Shown: positions 51,116 through 61,712, numbered from the stretch's first letter. The stretch: DNA of 64,000 bases from Bradyrhizobium stylosanthis (GCF_001641335.1 NZ_LVEM01000002.1:909663-973662); one strand, 5' to 3'. Numbers and translations: made by a program. Notes: generated by a model not told the origin, from the sequence alone.

Positions 51116-54100
51116 TTAACGCGCCGCCGACGCCGACTTCTTGCTTGCTACCGCCTTCGGCGCGGGCTTGGCGTTCGCCTGTGGAGCGCTGTCCCAGCCG
51201 CCGTTCGGGGCGGAGACGTTGACGGCATCGTCGGGCTGCGGCTCGGCGCTGAAGGTCTGGATCGCGAGCTTGGCGGCGGCCAGCGATTGCGGGTCGAGGC
51301 GCTTGGCGACGTCGTCACGCTTGCCGGCAGCGTCCGCATCGCCCTGGGCGGCTGCGAGGCTGAACCATTTGTAGGATTCGGCGAGGTTCTGTTCGACGCC
51401 GATGCCGCGGGCATAGAGGATGCCGAGGTTGAACTGGCTGTCGGCGACGCCGCGATCGGCGGCCTTCCGGAACCACTGCGCCGCGCTCTTGTAATTGGCG
51501 CCGCGTCCGCCGCCGTCGGCATCGAGCACCGCGAGATTGTGCATCGCCTTGGCATTGCCGCGCTCGGCGGCCTGGGTGTAGTAGCGACGCGCGATGTCGG
51601 CGTCCTTTTTCACGCCGAGGCCCTTTTCATAGAGCGTGCCGAGGCGGAAGGTCGCGGGCACCACGCCGGCCTGCGCCGCGCGGTCGTACCACTTCGCCGC
51701 TTCGTCGTAGTTGTTGGCGACGCCCTTGCCTTCCGCAAAGCGCACGCCAATCTCGTAGGCCGCAGTCGCATCGCCCTTCATCGCGGCGGTGCGCAGGGCG
51801 GGGCCGCCGATGGCATCGGGCAGCTTCTCGCTCGGCGGCACCTGGACGAGGCCCAGTCTGCCGCGGCTGGTGCCCGACAGCGCGCCGGTGACGTCGCTGC
51901 TGGCAGCAGGCGGCACTGCCGTCGCAGGCGCCTGCGGGATTTCGACCGAGGCCGAGTTGCCCGTGTTGGCGGGCAGCGCCGGTGCGGCATTGTTCTGGGA
52001 CTGCCGCCCGATCGGCGTCGGCGAGGTCATCGACGGCGTGATCTGCTCGGGCGCGGACGGCTTGCTCTCCACCGGCGGTGGCGGGGCGGGCAATACCGGC
52101 TCGCTCGGAACGGTTTGCATCGCCTGCGGTGCCGGCGGCGCGCTGCCGCCATCGAGCAGGTTCATCGCCATCTTGAAGGCGCCGAGCACGATCACGACCA
52201 CGCTCGCGCCGACCAGCAGCGAGCGGATTTTCGAGGTGATGGTCGAGGCGCCTTCCTGGCCCTTGTCCTTGGCGCGGGCAATGGCTGCCTTGGCGCCGCG
52301 GGCGGGCTTTTCCGGTGGCTGCGCGGCGGCGGCTTGCGCCGCGCGGCGTGCGGCGGCGATGAAGCTCGACGACGACACCGGCTCCTTTGGAGCTGCGGGA
52401 ATTTCGCTGATCGCGCTCTCGGAGGCGGCGATGCGTTCCGACGGCGTGGCGGCGCGGCCGCCGGGCCGTGTGCCCGGCTCGAGCGGATGATCCGGCGGCA
52501 GGTCCGGCGCGATCGCGGCGCGCGCGGGCGCCGTATGCGGCTCCAGGATCTCGCTGATCGCGCGCGGCGGCACGGGGGCTGTGACTTGCGGCGCCGGCGG
52601 GGCCGGTGGCATCGGCGGCGGTGCGGCGGGTGCAGCCGCGTGGAATTCGCGCGGCGCGGCGACGAAGGCGGCCTGCTGCGGCTGTTGCGCAGCGGCCGGA
52701 TTGGGCAGCTCGGGCTTCGGATCGTATTTCGGCTGTTGCTGCGGAGCTTGCGGCCGCGGCTCGCGCGCGACCGGCGCGTACTCCATCGGAGCGGCCGCTG
52801 CCATCGGCATCGGCATCGGCTGCGGTGCAGGAGCCGGCGGCGCGCTGCGCACGGCGCGCAGATCGCCCTCGATCATCGAGAGGCGGTCGACGACATGGCC
52901 GAGCGCACTGTGGACGGCGTCCAGCGAGTCCTGGGTGCTGCGGTTGGTCTCGGCCTGGCTGAAGCGGATGTCGGAGAGCTCGCGCTTGACGAGATCGACC
53001 ACGCCCGTGTCGGCGGGCGGCGCAGCGTTGCGGCTCTCGGCAAGGGCCGAGTAGGTTGCCTGCTGGCGCTCCAGGTGCCTGAGGATGTCGTGCAGGCCGT
53101 CCTCGACGCGGCTCAGATTGCCGTTGCGCGGATCGGCGGCGGCCTCGATCCGCTCCAGCAGATACGAGACGCGCTGCTCGAGATGCGCGAAAGTCGAGGC
53201 GGAATCGTTGCCGACCTGCATGCGGTCGAAGCGGTCCGACAGCGCGCGGATCGCGGCTTCCAGATGCTCGGTGCTCTCGGTGGCTTGCGGCCGTTCGCGG
53301 GTTTCGAGCGCGGCGGTGAGCGCGGCGATGCGCTGCTCCAGCACCGCGAAGCTGTCGCTGTGGCCGGACGAACGGGTGATCTGGTCGACCTTGGACGACA
53401 GCAGCTGCACGTCCTCGGACAGCCGGCCCAGTGCCTCGTTGGAGGCGACGTTGGAGACGATGCCGCGCAGCGCCGAGATCGCGCCTTCGAGCTGGCGCAC
53501 CGTGGAGGGATCGTCATTGGCGCGCAGGATCAAATCGAGCTTGGCGCCGAGATTGCGGATCGCCTCGTCATAGCCGGTGAGCTGCTCGGCCGGGGTCAGC
53601 GTGCGCAGCACCTGCTTGATGTCGGAGAGCGCGCGCTCGATCCCCGACAGTACCTGGCCGTCGGTGCCGTTGGAGCGGGTCTCGTCGATGCGCCGGTGCA
53701 GCGAGCGAATCTCGTTCTCGATCGATTCGATCGCACGCCGCGGCATCGCCTCGGTGATGGCGGTGCGAATGTCCGCGAGCTCGCTGCGGAAGGCGTTGAT
53801 CGCCTGCTCGGTATGGTCGGGCCGCTGCAGCGATTCGATCTGGCTCGTGATCTTGAGCAGATGGCGCTCGAGCGCCGAGAAATCCGGCCCCGCCTGCGGT
53901 GGCGGCGGGGCATAGGCCGGCGCAGGCGGCGCCATCGGGGGTGCGTAAGGTGCTGCGGGTGCAATCGGCGGCGCGGCGCGTGGCGGCATCTGCCGGGGCG
54001 TAAAGCCGTCGAGCTCGCTCTGGCGCGCGGTGATTTCGGCGACCGCGACGTCGAACGAGGCGGGGCTCAGGGGTGGTGAGCTGCGATAGACCTGCGCGGC

Positions 54101-54577
54101 TGCGCGTTCGACCGCATCGGCCTGGCGCTGGCGCATTTCGACGGGAGACGGGGCAGGGGCCGGCCGCGGCGCTTGTGCTTGCTGCGGCTGTTGCGGGCGG
54201 GAGATCTGCGACAGCCGCGCATCGAGCCGCGAGATCGCGTCGTTGAGCTGGCGCGCGACGCCCTGCTCGCGCGAGACATCCTGGCGCGGCGCAGCGGGCT
54301 TTGAAATCCGTTCGATCTGCTGAGTGATCGCATCGAGCCGCTGATGGATATCCGCGACTTCGCGAGCCTCCTGGCTCGGTGCCTGGCTCGGCATCTGCTG
54401 CGGACGCTGATCCTGGCGTTGATCGTAAGGTCCGCGAAAGTTCGGCGGCGCAGTCTCGCCGAGCGTGGAGTTCAGCCAATCGTTGAGTGACATGCCAGCG
54501 CGACGCGCAGCAGCTTCGGCCCGCTCCCTGACGGATGGATCGATGCCGTCAACACTCCACGATACGCGCGAATTCAT
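51116..54577 (-). CDS. PodJ-like localisation/SEL1-repeat membrane protein
   Basis: A 1153-residue protein. It starts NSRVSWSVDGIDPSVRERAE, the N-terminus common to alphaproteobacterial PodJ-like localisation factors, followed by long coiled-coil and Pro/Ala/Gln-rich cytoplasmic segments to about residue 770, one membrane span (LLVGASVVVIVLGAFKMAM) around 790, a Pro/Ser-rich periplasmic linker and four SEL1 repeats near the C-terminus (for example AAYEIGVRFAEGKGVANNYD and SQFNLGILYARGIGVEQNLA). Such proteins organise cell poles and recruit other factors. ATG 54577 is chosen because the conserved start begins there. Confidence 0.9.
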   Translation of the reverse strand: MNSRVSWSVDGIDPSVRERAEAAARRAGMSLNDWLNSTLGETAPPNFRGPYDQRQDQRPQQMPSQAPSQEAREVADIHQRLDAITQQIERISKPAAPRQDVSREQGVARQLNDAISRLDARLSQISRPQQPQQAQAPRPAPAPSPVEMRQRQADAVERAAAQVYRSSPPLSPASFDVAVAEITARQSELDGFTPRQMPPRAAPPIAPAAPYAPPMAPPAPAYAPPPPQAGPDFSALERHLLKITSQIESLQRPDHTEQAINAFRSELADIRTAITEAMPRRAIESIENEIRSLHRRIDETRSNGTDGQVLSGIERALSDIKQVLRTLTPAEQLTGYDEAIRNLGAKLDLILRANDDPSTVRQLEGAISALRGIVSNVASNEALGRLSEDVQLLSSKVDQITRSSGHSDSFAVLEQRIAALTAALETRERPQATESTEHLEAAIRALSDRFDRMQVGNDSASTFAHLEQRVSYLLERIEAAADPRNGNLSRVEDGLHDILRHLERQQATYSALAESRNAAPPADTGVVDLVKRELSDIRFSQAETNRSTQDSLDAVHSALGHVVDRLSMIEGDLRAVRSAPPAPAPQPMPMPMAAAAPMEYAPVAREPRPQAPQQQPKYDPKPELPNPAAAQQPQQAAFVAAPREFHAAAPAAPPPMPPAPPAPQVTAPVPPRAISEILEPHTAPARAAIAPDLPPDHPLEPGTRPGGRAATPSERIAASESAISEIPAAPKEPVSSSSFIAAARRAAQAAAAQPPEKPARGAKAAIARAKDKGQEGASTITSKIRSLLVGASVVVIVLGAFKMAMNLLDGGSAPPAPQAMQTVPSEPVLPAPPPPVESKPSAPEQITPSMTSPTPIGRQSQNNAAPALPANTGNSASVEIPQAPATAVPPAASSDVTGALSGTSRGRLGLVQVPPSEKLPDAIGGPALRTAAMKGDATAAYEIGVRFAEGKGVANNYDEAAKWYDRAAQAGVVPATFRLGTLYEKGLGVKKDADIARRYYTQAAERGNAKAMHNLAVLDADGGGRGANYKSAAQWFRKAADRGVADSQFNLGILYARGIGVEQNLAESYKWFSLAAAQGDADAAGKRDDVAKRLDPQSLAAAKLAIQTFSAEPQPDDAVNVSAPNGGWDSAPQANAKPAPKAVASKKSASAAR

Positions 54578-54778
54578 GACTCTGTCCGGTTCCGACTCCG
54601 GCGCCCCACCCGGCGCCTCCAGCCTTCCCACGCGTGCCGGTTGCAAAGACAATCGAATTTGGCGCGGGTCGTCTGCCTCGAAAACCGACTTTTTCCTGTT
54701 ACGGTAAATAACGGGTTAAGGAACGCCGACCCGGTGTCTTAAAGTTGGGCGGGGGGAACCTGGGGGCGTGCATAAGCC

Positions 54779-54863
54779 GTCATGCCCGGGCTTGTCCCGG
54801 GCATCCACGTTCTTCGGTCGCGCAAGCAAGGTGGTGGATGGCCGGGTCGAGCCCGGCCATGAC
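54779..54863. repeat. Intergenic repeat, 'gtcatgcccgggcttgtc' family
   Basis: Arms gtcatgcccgggcttgtcc and ggtcgagcccggccatgac with inner atccacgttct. It sits just beyond the 3' end of the PadR gene. Confidence 0.9.
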
Positions 54864-54873
54864 GATGTGGCTC

Positions 54874-55461
54874 TCAGCCCTTCTCCCGCTTCCCGTCCTC
54901 GATCGGCACCACCGCGGCCTTGCCGCTCATCGACGACAGCGCGTCGAGGGCCTCTTCGCAGAAGTCGGCGACCATCTGCTCGTGACGGGCCCCGAGGCGG
55001 AGCAGGAGCAGATTGCCGAGGTCGAGCCGGCCTTCCGCCGTGCCGTCGGGAAAACGCTTCTTCAGGATGCGCTCGTAATTGGCGTGGCGGTCGCGATGGT
55101 GCTCCAGGCGGGCCATCAGGTCGGTGCGCAGCGGCTCGATGTCGATGCTGTCGAGCGCATGGAGGCGGACCAGCAAATCGTCCTTGGTCGAAGCCGGCGT
55201 GCTTGGCCGCGCGGCCCAGTGCCGCAGCGCTGTTCTACCTTCGGGCGTAAGCGTATAAACCAGCTTGTTGGGCTTGCCTGTCTGCACGACCTCGCGACCC
55301 TGGATGTAGCCGCGGTCGCGCAGCTTGGAGAGCTCGCGGTAGATTTGCTGGTGGTCGGCCTTCCAGAAGAAGCCGATCGAGGAATCGAACGTCTTGGCGA
55401 GCTCGTAGCCCGTCATCGGACGTTCCGTCAGGCATGCGAGGATTGCGTCGCCCAGTGCCAT
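54874..55461 (-). CDS. PadR family transcriptional regulator
   Basis: A 195-residue PadR/Vir-type winged-helix regulator. The HTH region is LGDAILACLTERPMTGYELA with IYRELSKLRDRGYIQGREVV, and the C-terminal half is a helical dimerisation domain (LEHHRDRHANYERILKKRFP). PadR proteins repress detoxification or catabolic genes until an effector binds. It is divergent from the beta-oxidation operon, and palindromes of PadR spacing lie between them (55506-55540), so it is the likely repressor of that operon. ATG 55461 is used. Confidence 0.93.
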   Translation of the reverse strand: MALGDAILACLTERPMTGYELAKTFDSSIGFFWKADHQQIYRELSKLRDRGYIQGREVVQTGKPNKLVYTLTPEGRTALRHWAARPSTPASTKDDLLVRLHALDSIDIEPLRTDLMARLEHHRDRHANYERILKKRFPDGTAEGRLDLGNLLLLRLGARHEQMVADFCEEALDALSSMSGKAAVVPIEDGKREKG

Positions 55462-55505
55462 GACCGGCCTCCTGTTCTCGAACTCTGACCAATCTGCTTG
55501 ACTTT

Positions 55506-55540
55506 ATGCGCATCGGCGCATATGCGTCAATGTGCATATG
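55506..55540. promoter_or_regulatory. Overlapping palindromes, candidate PadR operator
   Basis: ATGCGC-N4-GCGCAT (55506-55521) overlaps CATATGC-N8-GCATATG (55519-55540). The second has the ATGN-8-NCAT spacing seen in PadR operators. It lies 45 bp upstream of the padR-type start and 135 bp upstream of the operon. Confidence 0.6.
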
Positions 55541-55674
55541 AGGCGGCTCGCGGGAGGGGCCGAAGGTCCGTCCCGAAATCCAATGGAATCAACCTCCTCG
55601 CTACTGTGCATGGGGTTGTTTTCGCAATTTTTGGCCAAGGCTCCTGGAAAGCCCTTTTAGGGAGGCACCCGAGA

Positions 55675-56061
55675 ATGACCGGCCTCGATTCCTGGTACGC
55701 CTACATGAAGTCTCATGACCGCGCAGCGCTCTGGGACCTGCTCCACCCCGACGCCGTGTTCGAAAGCCCCGTGGTGCATTCGCCCCAGCGCGGCCGCGAC
55801 ATCACCTTCAAATACCTCTCCAGCGCCGAGAAGGTGCTCGGCGGCCCCGGCTTCACCTATGTCGGCGAGTGGAAGAGCGCCGATGGCGCCGTGCTCGAAT
55901 TCAAGAACGTGATCGACGGCATCGAGATCAACGGCGTCGACATCATCAGCTTCGATACCGAGGGACGCATCACCCATTTCAAGGTGATGGTGCGTCCCCT
56001 CAAGGCGATCAACATGCTGCACCGCCTGATGGCGGAGCAGCTTGCCGCCGCCCAATCATAA
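55675..56061 (+). CDS. NTF2-like protein leading the beta-oxidation operon
   Basis: A 128-residue NTF2-fold protein: GLDSWYAYMKSHDRAALWDL, the DAVFESPVVHSPQRGRDITF strand and a long C-terminal EGRITHFKVMVRPLKAINML. It is the first gene of the fatty-acid-type operon, 41 bp upstream of the acyl-CoA dehydrogenase. It may bind an acyl-CoA or similar ligand, but no catalytic residues are recognised. ATG 55675 follows tttagggaggcacccgag. Confidence 0.87.
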   Translation: MTGLDSWYAYMKSHDRAALWDLLHPDAVFESPVVHSPQRGRDITFKYLSSAEKVLGGPGFTYVGEWKSADGAVLEFKNVIDGIEINGVDIISFDTEGRITHFKVMVRPLKAINMLHRLMAEQLAAAQS

Positions 56062-56102
56062 GCCCAACATCATCCCTTAGAAGGCCCTGCCGGGAGAACG
56101 CC

Positions 56103-57893
56103 ATGCCGATCTACAAAGCCCCCGTCGAAGACGTGAACTTCCTGCTCAACGACGTCTTCCAGATCGATCGCTACGACAACCTCGCCGGCTTCTCCGATGC
56201 GTCGAGCGACGTGCGCGAGGCGATCCTGGGCGAAGCCGCCAAGCTCGCCGAAGAGGTGCTGCAGCCGCTGAACCGCGTCGGTGATCTCGAAGGCTGCAAG
56301 CGCGCCGACGACGGCAGCGTCACCACGCCGAAGGGATTCAAGGACGCGTTCAAGCAGGTCGCCGAAGGCGGCTGGCTCGGTCTCTCCGCGCCGCAGGAGT
56401 TCGGCGGCCAGGGCCTGCCGGTGACGCTGTCGCAGGCGGTCAACGAATTCCAGATCTCCGCCAACATGGCGTTCTCGATGTATGGCGGCCTCACCATGGG
56501 CGCGACCGCCGCGCTGCTGGTGCACGGCACGCCGGATCAGAAGAAGACCTACGTTCCGAAGATGATCGCCGGCGAGTGGACCGGCACCATGAACCTGACC
56601 GAGCCGCATTGCGGCACCGACCTCGGCATGCTCCGCACCAAGGCGGTGCGCCAGCCCGACGGAAGCTTCAAGATCACCGGCACCAAGATCTTCATCTCGG
56701 CCGGCGAGCATGATCTTGCCGACAACATCATCCACCTCGTGCTCGCCCGCATCGAGGGCGCGCCGGCCGGCATCAAGGGCGTGTCGCTGTTCGTGGTGCC
56801 GAAATTCCTGGTGAACGCTGACGGTTCGGTTGGCGCCCGTAACGGCGTTGTCTGCGGCTCGATCGAGCACAAGATGGGCATCCACGGCAATTCGACCTGC
56901 GTGATGAACTACGACAGCGCCACCGGCTGGCTGATCGGCGAAGAGAACAAGGGCATGCAGGGCATGTTCGTGATGATGAACGAAGCCCGCCTCGGCGTCG
57001 CCGTTCAGGGGCTCGCGCAGTCCGAGGTCGCCTATCAGAACGCCGTCGCCTATGCCCGCGAGCGCATCCAGGGCCGCGCGCTCACCGGCGTGAAGGCGCC
57101 GGACAAGGCGGCCGACCCGATCATCGTGCATCCCGACGTGCGCCGCACGCTGCTCTCGATCCGCGCCTTCAACGAAGCCGCGCGCGCCTTCGTGATGTGG
57201 ACCGCGCTGAAGAGCGACGTCGCCCATCGCTCCGAAGACCCGAAGGACCGCCAGGCCGCCGACGACCACATGGGCCTGATGACGCCGGTGCTGAAGGGCT
57301 TCCTTACCGACTACGGCTTCGCCAACGCGGTGCAGGCGCAGCAGATGTATGGCGGCCACGGCTACATCGCCGAGCAGGGCATGGAGCAGTTCGTGCGCGA
57401 TGCGCGCATCGCCATGATCTATGAAGGCGCCAACGGCATCCAGGCGCTCGATCTCGTCGGCCGCAAGCTGCCGCGCGACGGCGGTCGCGCCATCATGGCC
57501 TTCTTCGGCGAGGTCATGGCCTTCGCCAAGGAGAACGGCGGCGACGAGGCGATGAAGCCCTTCATCACCCCGCTCTCGGCCTCGCTCGGTCATCTCCAGC
57601 AGGCCACGACCTGGCTGATGCAGAACGCGATGATGAAGCCTGATAATGCCGGCGCCGCCGCGACCGATTACCTGCATCTCTTCGGCTTCGTCGCGCTCGG
57701 ATACATGTGGGCGAAGATGGCCAAGGTGACGAACGCCAAGATTGCCGAGAGCGGGGCGACGCCCTATCTCTCGACCAAGCTCGTCACCGGCCGCTTCTTC
57801 ATGGAGCGGATGCTGCCGGAGACGGCGGCCAATCTCGCGCGCATCCAGTCCGGCTGCGCCACCATCATGGAATTGCCGGCGGAAGCTTTCTGA
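56103..57893 (+). CDS. Acyl-CoA dehydrogenase (large, C-terminal-extension type)
   Basis: A 596-residue flavoenzyme that introduces the alpha,beta double bond in acyl-CoA and passes electrons to ETF. It shows WTGTMNLTEPHCGTDLGMLR for FAD binding, GTKIFISAGEHDLADNIIHL, and the catalytic Glu in RIAMIYEGANGIQALDLVGR. The N-terminal extension IYKAPVEDVNFLLNDVF and the roughly 130-residue C-terminal domain mark the FadE-like long group. It is followed by thiolase and the fused hydratase/dehydrogenase, giving a full beta-oxidation cycle. Confidence 0.95.
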   Translation: MPIYKAPVEDVNFLLNDVFQIDRYDNLAGFSDASSDVREAILGEAAKLAEEVLQPLNRVGDLEGCKRADDGSVTTPKGFKDAFKQVAEGGWLGLSAPQEFGGQGLPVTLSQAVNEFQISANMAFSMYGGLTMGATAALLVHGTPDQKKTYVPKMIAGEWTGTMNLTEPHCGTDLGMLRTKAVRQPDGSFKITGTKIFISAGEHDLADNIIHLVLARIEGAPAGIKGVSLFVVPKFLVNADGSVGARNGVVCGSIEHKMGIHGNSTCVMNYDSATGWLIGEENKGMQGMFVMMNEARLGVAVQGLAQSEVAYQNAVAYARERIQGRALTGVKAPDKAADPIIVHPDVRRTLLSIRAFNEAARAFVMWTALKSDVAHRSEDPKDRQAADDHMGLMTPVLKGFLTDYGFANAVQAQQMYGGHGYIAEQGMEQFVRDARIAMIYEGANGIQALDLVGRKLPRDGGRAIMAFFGEVMAFAKENGGDEAMKPFITPLSASLGHLQQATTWLMQNAMMKPDNAGAAATDYLHLFGFVALGYMWAKMAKVTNAKIAESGATPYLSTKLVTGRFFMERMLPETAANLARIQSGCATIMELPAEAF

Positions 57894-57966
57894 GGCCTTC
57901 CGCTTCGCCAGAGATCGCGACCGCGCAGCGGTCGCCGCGACAATAACTGCAATCAGGAGGCTCCCC

Positions 57967-59175
57967 ATGGCAGATGCCTATATCTACGATCACGTCCGCA
58001 CTCCCCGCGGCCGCGGCAAGGCCGACGGCGCGCTGCACGAAGTCACCGCGCTGGCGCTCGCCACGGTGCCGCTGAAGGCGCTGAAGGACCGCAACAACCT
58101 TCCGGAAGATTCGGTCGACGACGTCGTGCTCGGCGTGGTCGATCCGGTCGGCGAAGCCGGCTCCGACATCGCGCGTTTCGCCGCGCTGAAGGCGGGCCTC
58201 GGCGAAGCCGTCCCCGGCGTGCAGATCAGCCGCTTCTGCGCCTCCGGCCTCGATGCCGTGAACTTCGCCGCCGCGCAGGTGATGAGCGGCCAGCATGAGC
58301 TGGTGATCGGCGGCGGTGCCGAATCGATGAGCCGCGTCGGCATCGGCGCCTCCGGCGGCGCCTGGCCGATGGATCCCTCGATGGCCGTGCCGGCCTACTT
58401 CATGCCGCAGGGCGTCTCGGCCGACCTGATCGCCACCAAGTACGGCTTCTCCCGCGACGACGTCGACGCTTATGCGGTGCAGAGCCAGCAACGCGCGGCG
58501 AAGTCCTGGGAGGAAGGCCGCTTCGACAGGTCGATCGTGCCGGTGAAGGACATCAACGGCCTCACCATCCTCGCCAAGGACGAGCACATGCGTCCCTCGA
58601 CGACGATGCAGTCGCTGGCGCAGCTGCAGCCGTCGTTCACGATGATGGCGCAGATGGGCGGCTTCGACGGCGTCGCGATCCAGTCGCATCCGGAGATCGA
58701 GCGCGTCAATTACGTGCACCACGCCGGTAACTCCTCGGGCATCGTCGACGGCGCCGGCGCCGTGCTGCTCGGCAGCAAGGAAGCGGGCAGCAAGTACGGC
58801 CTCAAGCCGCGCGCAAAAATCCGCGCGTTCGCCAATGTCGGCTCCGAGCCGGCGATGATGCTGACCGGTCCGGTCGACGTCACCGAAAAGCTGTTCGCGC
58901 GCTCGGGCATGAAGAAGTCGGACATCGATCTGTTCGAGCTCAACGAGGCCTTCGCCTCGGTCGTGCTGCGCTACATCCAGGCCTTCGACATCGACAATGC
59001 CAAGATCAACGTCAATGGCGGCGCCATCGCGCTCGGCCATCCGCTTGGCGCGACCGGTGCGATGATCCTCGGCACCGTGCTCGACGAGCTCGAGCGCACC
59101 AACAAGTCCACGGCTCTCGTCACGCTGTGCATCGGCGGCGGCATGGGCACCGCGACCATCATCGAGCGCGTCTAA
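57967..59175 (+). CDS. fadA: Acetyl-CoA acetyltransferase (thiolase)
   Basis: A 402-residue thiolase performing the last, CoA-dependent cleavage of 3-ketoacyl-CoA. The nucleophilic Cys is in [20 protein letters not shown], and the other catalytic residues are in [18 protein letters not shown] (His) and [15 protein letters not shown] (Cys). The start ATG 57967 is preceded by aggaggctccc. It is co-transcribed with the upstream acyl-CoA dehydrogenase (73 bp) and the downstream fusion enzyme (18 bp). Confidence 0.95.
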   Translation: MADAYIYDHVRTPRGRGKADGALHEVTALALATVPLKALKDRNNLPEDSVDDVVLGVVDPVGEAGSDIARFAALKAGLGEAVPGVQISRFCASGLDAVNFAAAQVMSGQHELVIGGGAESMSRVGIGASGGAWPMDPSMAVPAYFMPQGVSADLIATKYGFSRDDVDAYAVQSQQRAAKSWEEGRFDRSIVPVKDINGLTILAKDEHMRPSTTMQSLAQLQPSFTMMAQMGGFDGVAIQSHPEIERVNYVHHAGNSSGIVDGAGAVLLGSKEAGSKYGLKPRAKIRAFANVGSEPAMMLTGPVDVTEKLFARSGMKKSDIDLFELNEAFASVVLRYIQAFDIDNAKINVNGGAIALGHPLGATGAMILGTVLDELERTNKSTALVTLCIGGGMGTATIIERV

Positions 59176-59193
59176 GGGTAGGGAGCAACCAAC

Positions 59194-61410
59194 ATGTCGT
59201 ACAAGAACTTCAGGGTTGAGACCGATTCCGACGGCATCGCGCTCGTGACCTGGGACATCCCGGGCCGTTCGATGAACGTGCTCGACGAGACCTCGACCAG
59301 CGAGCTCGACGCGATCGTCAAGGCGACCACGGCCGATGCCGCCGTGAAGGGCGTCGTCATCACCTCGGCCAAAGAGGCGTTCTGCGCCGGGGCCGACCTC
59401 TCCATGCTCGAGGGCATGAACCAGGCCTACGCCAAGGTCTTCAAGGAGCAGGGCGAGACCGCCGCGAACCAGATGCTGTTCGACCAGAGCCGCCGCTTCT
59501 CGCAGGTGCTGCGCTCGATCGAAACCTCAGGCAAGCCGTGGGCGGCTGCGATCAACGGCCTCGCGCTCGGCGGCGGCTTCGAGATCACGCTGTGCTGCCA
59601 CTACCGCGTCGCCGCGGAGAATCCCAAGACCCGCCTCGGCCTGCCCGAGGTCAAGGTCGGCCTGTTCCCCGGCGCCGGCGGCACGCAGCGCGTGCCGCGC
59701 CTGGTGCCGCCGCAGGATGCGATGACGATCCTGCTCAAGGGCGATCCTGTCACGGTCGAGAAGGCGAAGGCGCTGAATTTGATTCACGCCATCGTTCCCG
59801 CAGCCGACCTCGTCAAGGCGGCGAAGGACTGGATCAAGGGCGGCGGCAAGGCCGTCGCGCCCTGGGACGAGAAGGGCTTCAAGCTGCCCGGCGGCCCGGT
59901 GTTCTCCAAGGCCGGCATGATGATGTTCCCGGCCGGCAACGCGATCTATCGCCGCGAGACTTACGACAACTATCCGGCCGCGCGCGCGATCATGAGCTGC
60001 GTCTATGAGGGGCTGCAGCTGCCGATCGACGCGGCGCTCCGCGTCGAGTCGCGTTACTTCACCTCGGTGCTCCGCTCGAAGGAAGCGGCTGCGATGATCC
60101 GCAGCCTGTTCCTGTCGATGCAGGAGCTCAACAAGGGCGCGCGCCGTCCGAAGGACGTGCCCGCGACCAAGGTGAAGAAGATCGCCGTGATCGGCGCCGG
60201 CTTCATGGGCGCGAGCGTCGGCTACGTCTCGGCCCGCGCCGGCCTCGACGTCGTCCTGATCGACCGCGATCAGGAGAGCGCCGACAAGGGCAAGGCGCAT
60301 GCGCAGAAGGTGATCGAGGACCAGATCAAGAAGGGCCGTGCCAAGCCCGCGGACGCCGAGGCGTTGCTCGCGCGCATCACGCCGACCTCGGACTATGCCG
60401 CGCTGAAGGACGTCGATCTCGTCATCGAGGCCGTGTTCGAGGACCGCAAGGTCAAGGCGGACACCTTCGCCAAGGCGCAGGAATATCTGAAGCCGGACGT
60501 GATCTTCGCGTCGAACACCTCGACGCTGCCGATCACCTCGCTGGCCGAGGGCTTCAAGGACCAGGGCAAGTTCGTCGGCATTCACTTCTTCTCGCCGGTC
60601 GAGAAGATGATGCTGGTCGAGATCATCCTCGGCAAGAACACCGGCGATGTCGCGCTCGCGACCGCGCTCGACTATGTCCGTCAGATCGGCAAGACGCCGA
60701 TCGTGGTCAATGATAGCCGCGGCTTCTTCGCCAACCGCTGCGTCGGCCGCTACGTCGCCGAGGGCAATGAGATGTTCCTCGAGGGCGTGCCGCCGGCGAT
60801 GATCGAGAACTGCGCCAAGATGGCCGGCATGCCGGTCGGCCCGCTCTCGCTGTCGGACGAAGTCGCGCTCGACCTCGGCCTCAAGATCATGAAGGCCACC
60901 GAAGCCGATCTCGGCCCCAACGCCATCAACCCCGATCAGAAGAAGCTGATGGTGGAGATGGTCGAGAAGCAGGGCCGGCTCGGCCGCAAGAACAGCAAGG
61001 GCTTCTACGACTATCCCGAGAAGGGCAAGGGCTCGAAGAGCCTGTGGCCGGGCCTCTCGGCGCTGCAGCCCAAGCAGCTCGACCCCGACACACTCGACAT
61101 CGAGGAACTGAAGCAGCGCTTCCTGGTGGTGCAGGCGGTGGAAGCCGCGCGCACGGTCGAGGACCACGTCATCACCGATCCGCGCGAGGCGGATGTCGGC
61201 TCGATCCTCGGCTTCGGCTTCGCGCCGTTCACTGGAGGCACGCTGTCCTACATCGACTTCATGGGCACGAAGAAGTTCGTCGAGCTCTGCCACAAGCTGG
61301 AAGCGAAGTACGGCTCGCGCTTCACGCCGCCGAAGCTGCTGGTGGAGATGGCCGCGAAGGGCGAGACCTTCTACGGCCGATTCGCGCCGAAGAAGGCGGC
61401 AGCTGCCTGA
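59194..61410 (+). CDS. fadB: Fused enoyl-CoA hydratase / 3-hydroxyacyl-CoA dehydrogenase
   Basis: A 738-residue bifunctional enzyme for the middle two steps of beta-oxidation. The crotonase part (residues about 1-200) has [20 protein letters not shown] and [20 protein letters not shown] with both catalytic Glu regions. The dehydrogenase part begins near residue 325 with [20 protein letters not shown], followed by the C-terminal dehydrogenase domains. The order hydratase then dehydrogenase is that of FadB/FadJ. The start ATG 59194 follows gggtagggagc. A strong terminator follows. Confidence 0.95.
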   Translation: MSYKNFRVETDSDGIALVTWDIPGRSMNVLDETSTSELDAIVKATTADAAVKGVVITSAKEAFCAGADLSMLEGMNQAYAKVFKEQGETAANQMLFDQSRRFSQVLRSIETSGKPWAAAINGLALGGGFEITLCCHYRVAAENPKTRLGLPEVKVGLFPGAGGTQRVPRLVPPQDAMTILLKGDPVTVEKAKALNLIHAIVPAADLVKAAKDWIKGGGKAVAPWDEKGFKLPGGPVFSKAGMMMFPAGNAIYRRETYDNYPAARAIMSCVYEGLQLPIDAALRVESRYFTSVLRSKEAAAMIRSLFLSMQELNKGARRPKDVPATKVKKIAVIGAGFMGASVGYVSARAGLDVVLIDRDQESADKGKAHAQKVIEDQIKKGRAKPADAEALLARITPTSDYAALKDVDLVIEAVFEDRKVKADTFAKAQEYLKPDVIFASNTSTLPITSLAEGFKDQGKFVGIHFFSPVEKMMLVEIILGKNTGDVALATALDYVRQIGKTPIVVNDSRGFFANRCVGRYVAEGNEMFLEGVPPAMIENCAKMAGMPVGPLSLSDEVALDLGLKIMKATEADLGPNAINPDQKKLMVEMVEKQGRLGRKNSKGFYDYPEKGKGSKSLWPGLSALQPKQLDPDTLDIEELKQRFLVVQAVEAARTVEDHVITDPREADVGSILGFGFAPFTGGTLSYIDFMGTKKFVELCHKLEAKYGSRFTPPKLLVEMAAKGETFYGRFAPKKAAAA

Positions 61411-61712
61411 TTGCTTGGCGACGCATCGAAACGAAAGGCCGGATCATCGATCCGGCCTTTTTGCTTTTTGCGGGTGTCATCACGGTTGTGTCAGATTTGT
61501 TCCAGGTTGTGGAACCGATCACAGAATCCGCGTAGGAACCGTGCGAGAGTCCCGCTGCAGCGGCGTCGCGCAATTGTCATAGGCGCGTCAAAGCGGCGCC
61601 GTTCTTTTGCTCAGCCCTGGCACTAGTCTTGCTGCGGGTCAGGGTCACGAATCGCGTTGGGACACTTGCCGATCCCGTCGGCAGGCCGAAGACGAAAAGA
61701 AAGTTGTCCTTG
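61411..61712. other. Gap after the beta-oxidation operon
   Basis: 302 bp without a gene apart from the terminator at 61434-61465. The middle contains a ttgtgtcagatttgttccagg stretch that could include a promoter for the small downstream membrane protein; nothing firm is seen. Confidence 0.5.
61434..61465 (+). terminator. Rho-independent terminator of the fad operon
   Basis: A 12-bp perfect stem (aaaggccggatc / gatccggccttt) with a 3-nt loop, followed by a T-rich tract (tttttgcttttt). The stem core recurs in the terminator at 62784-62810. Confidence 0.93.
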
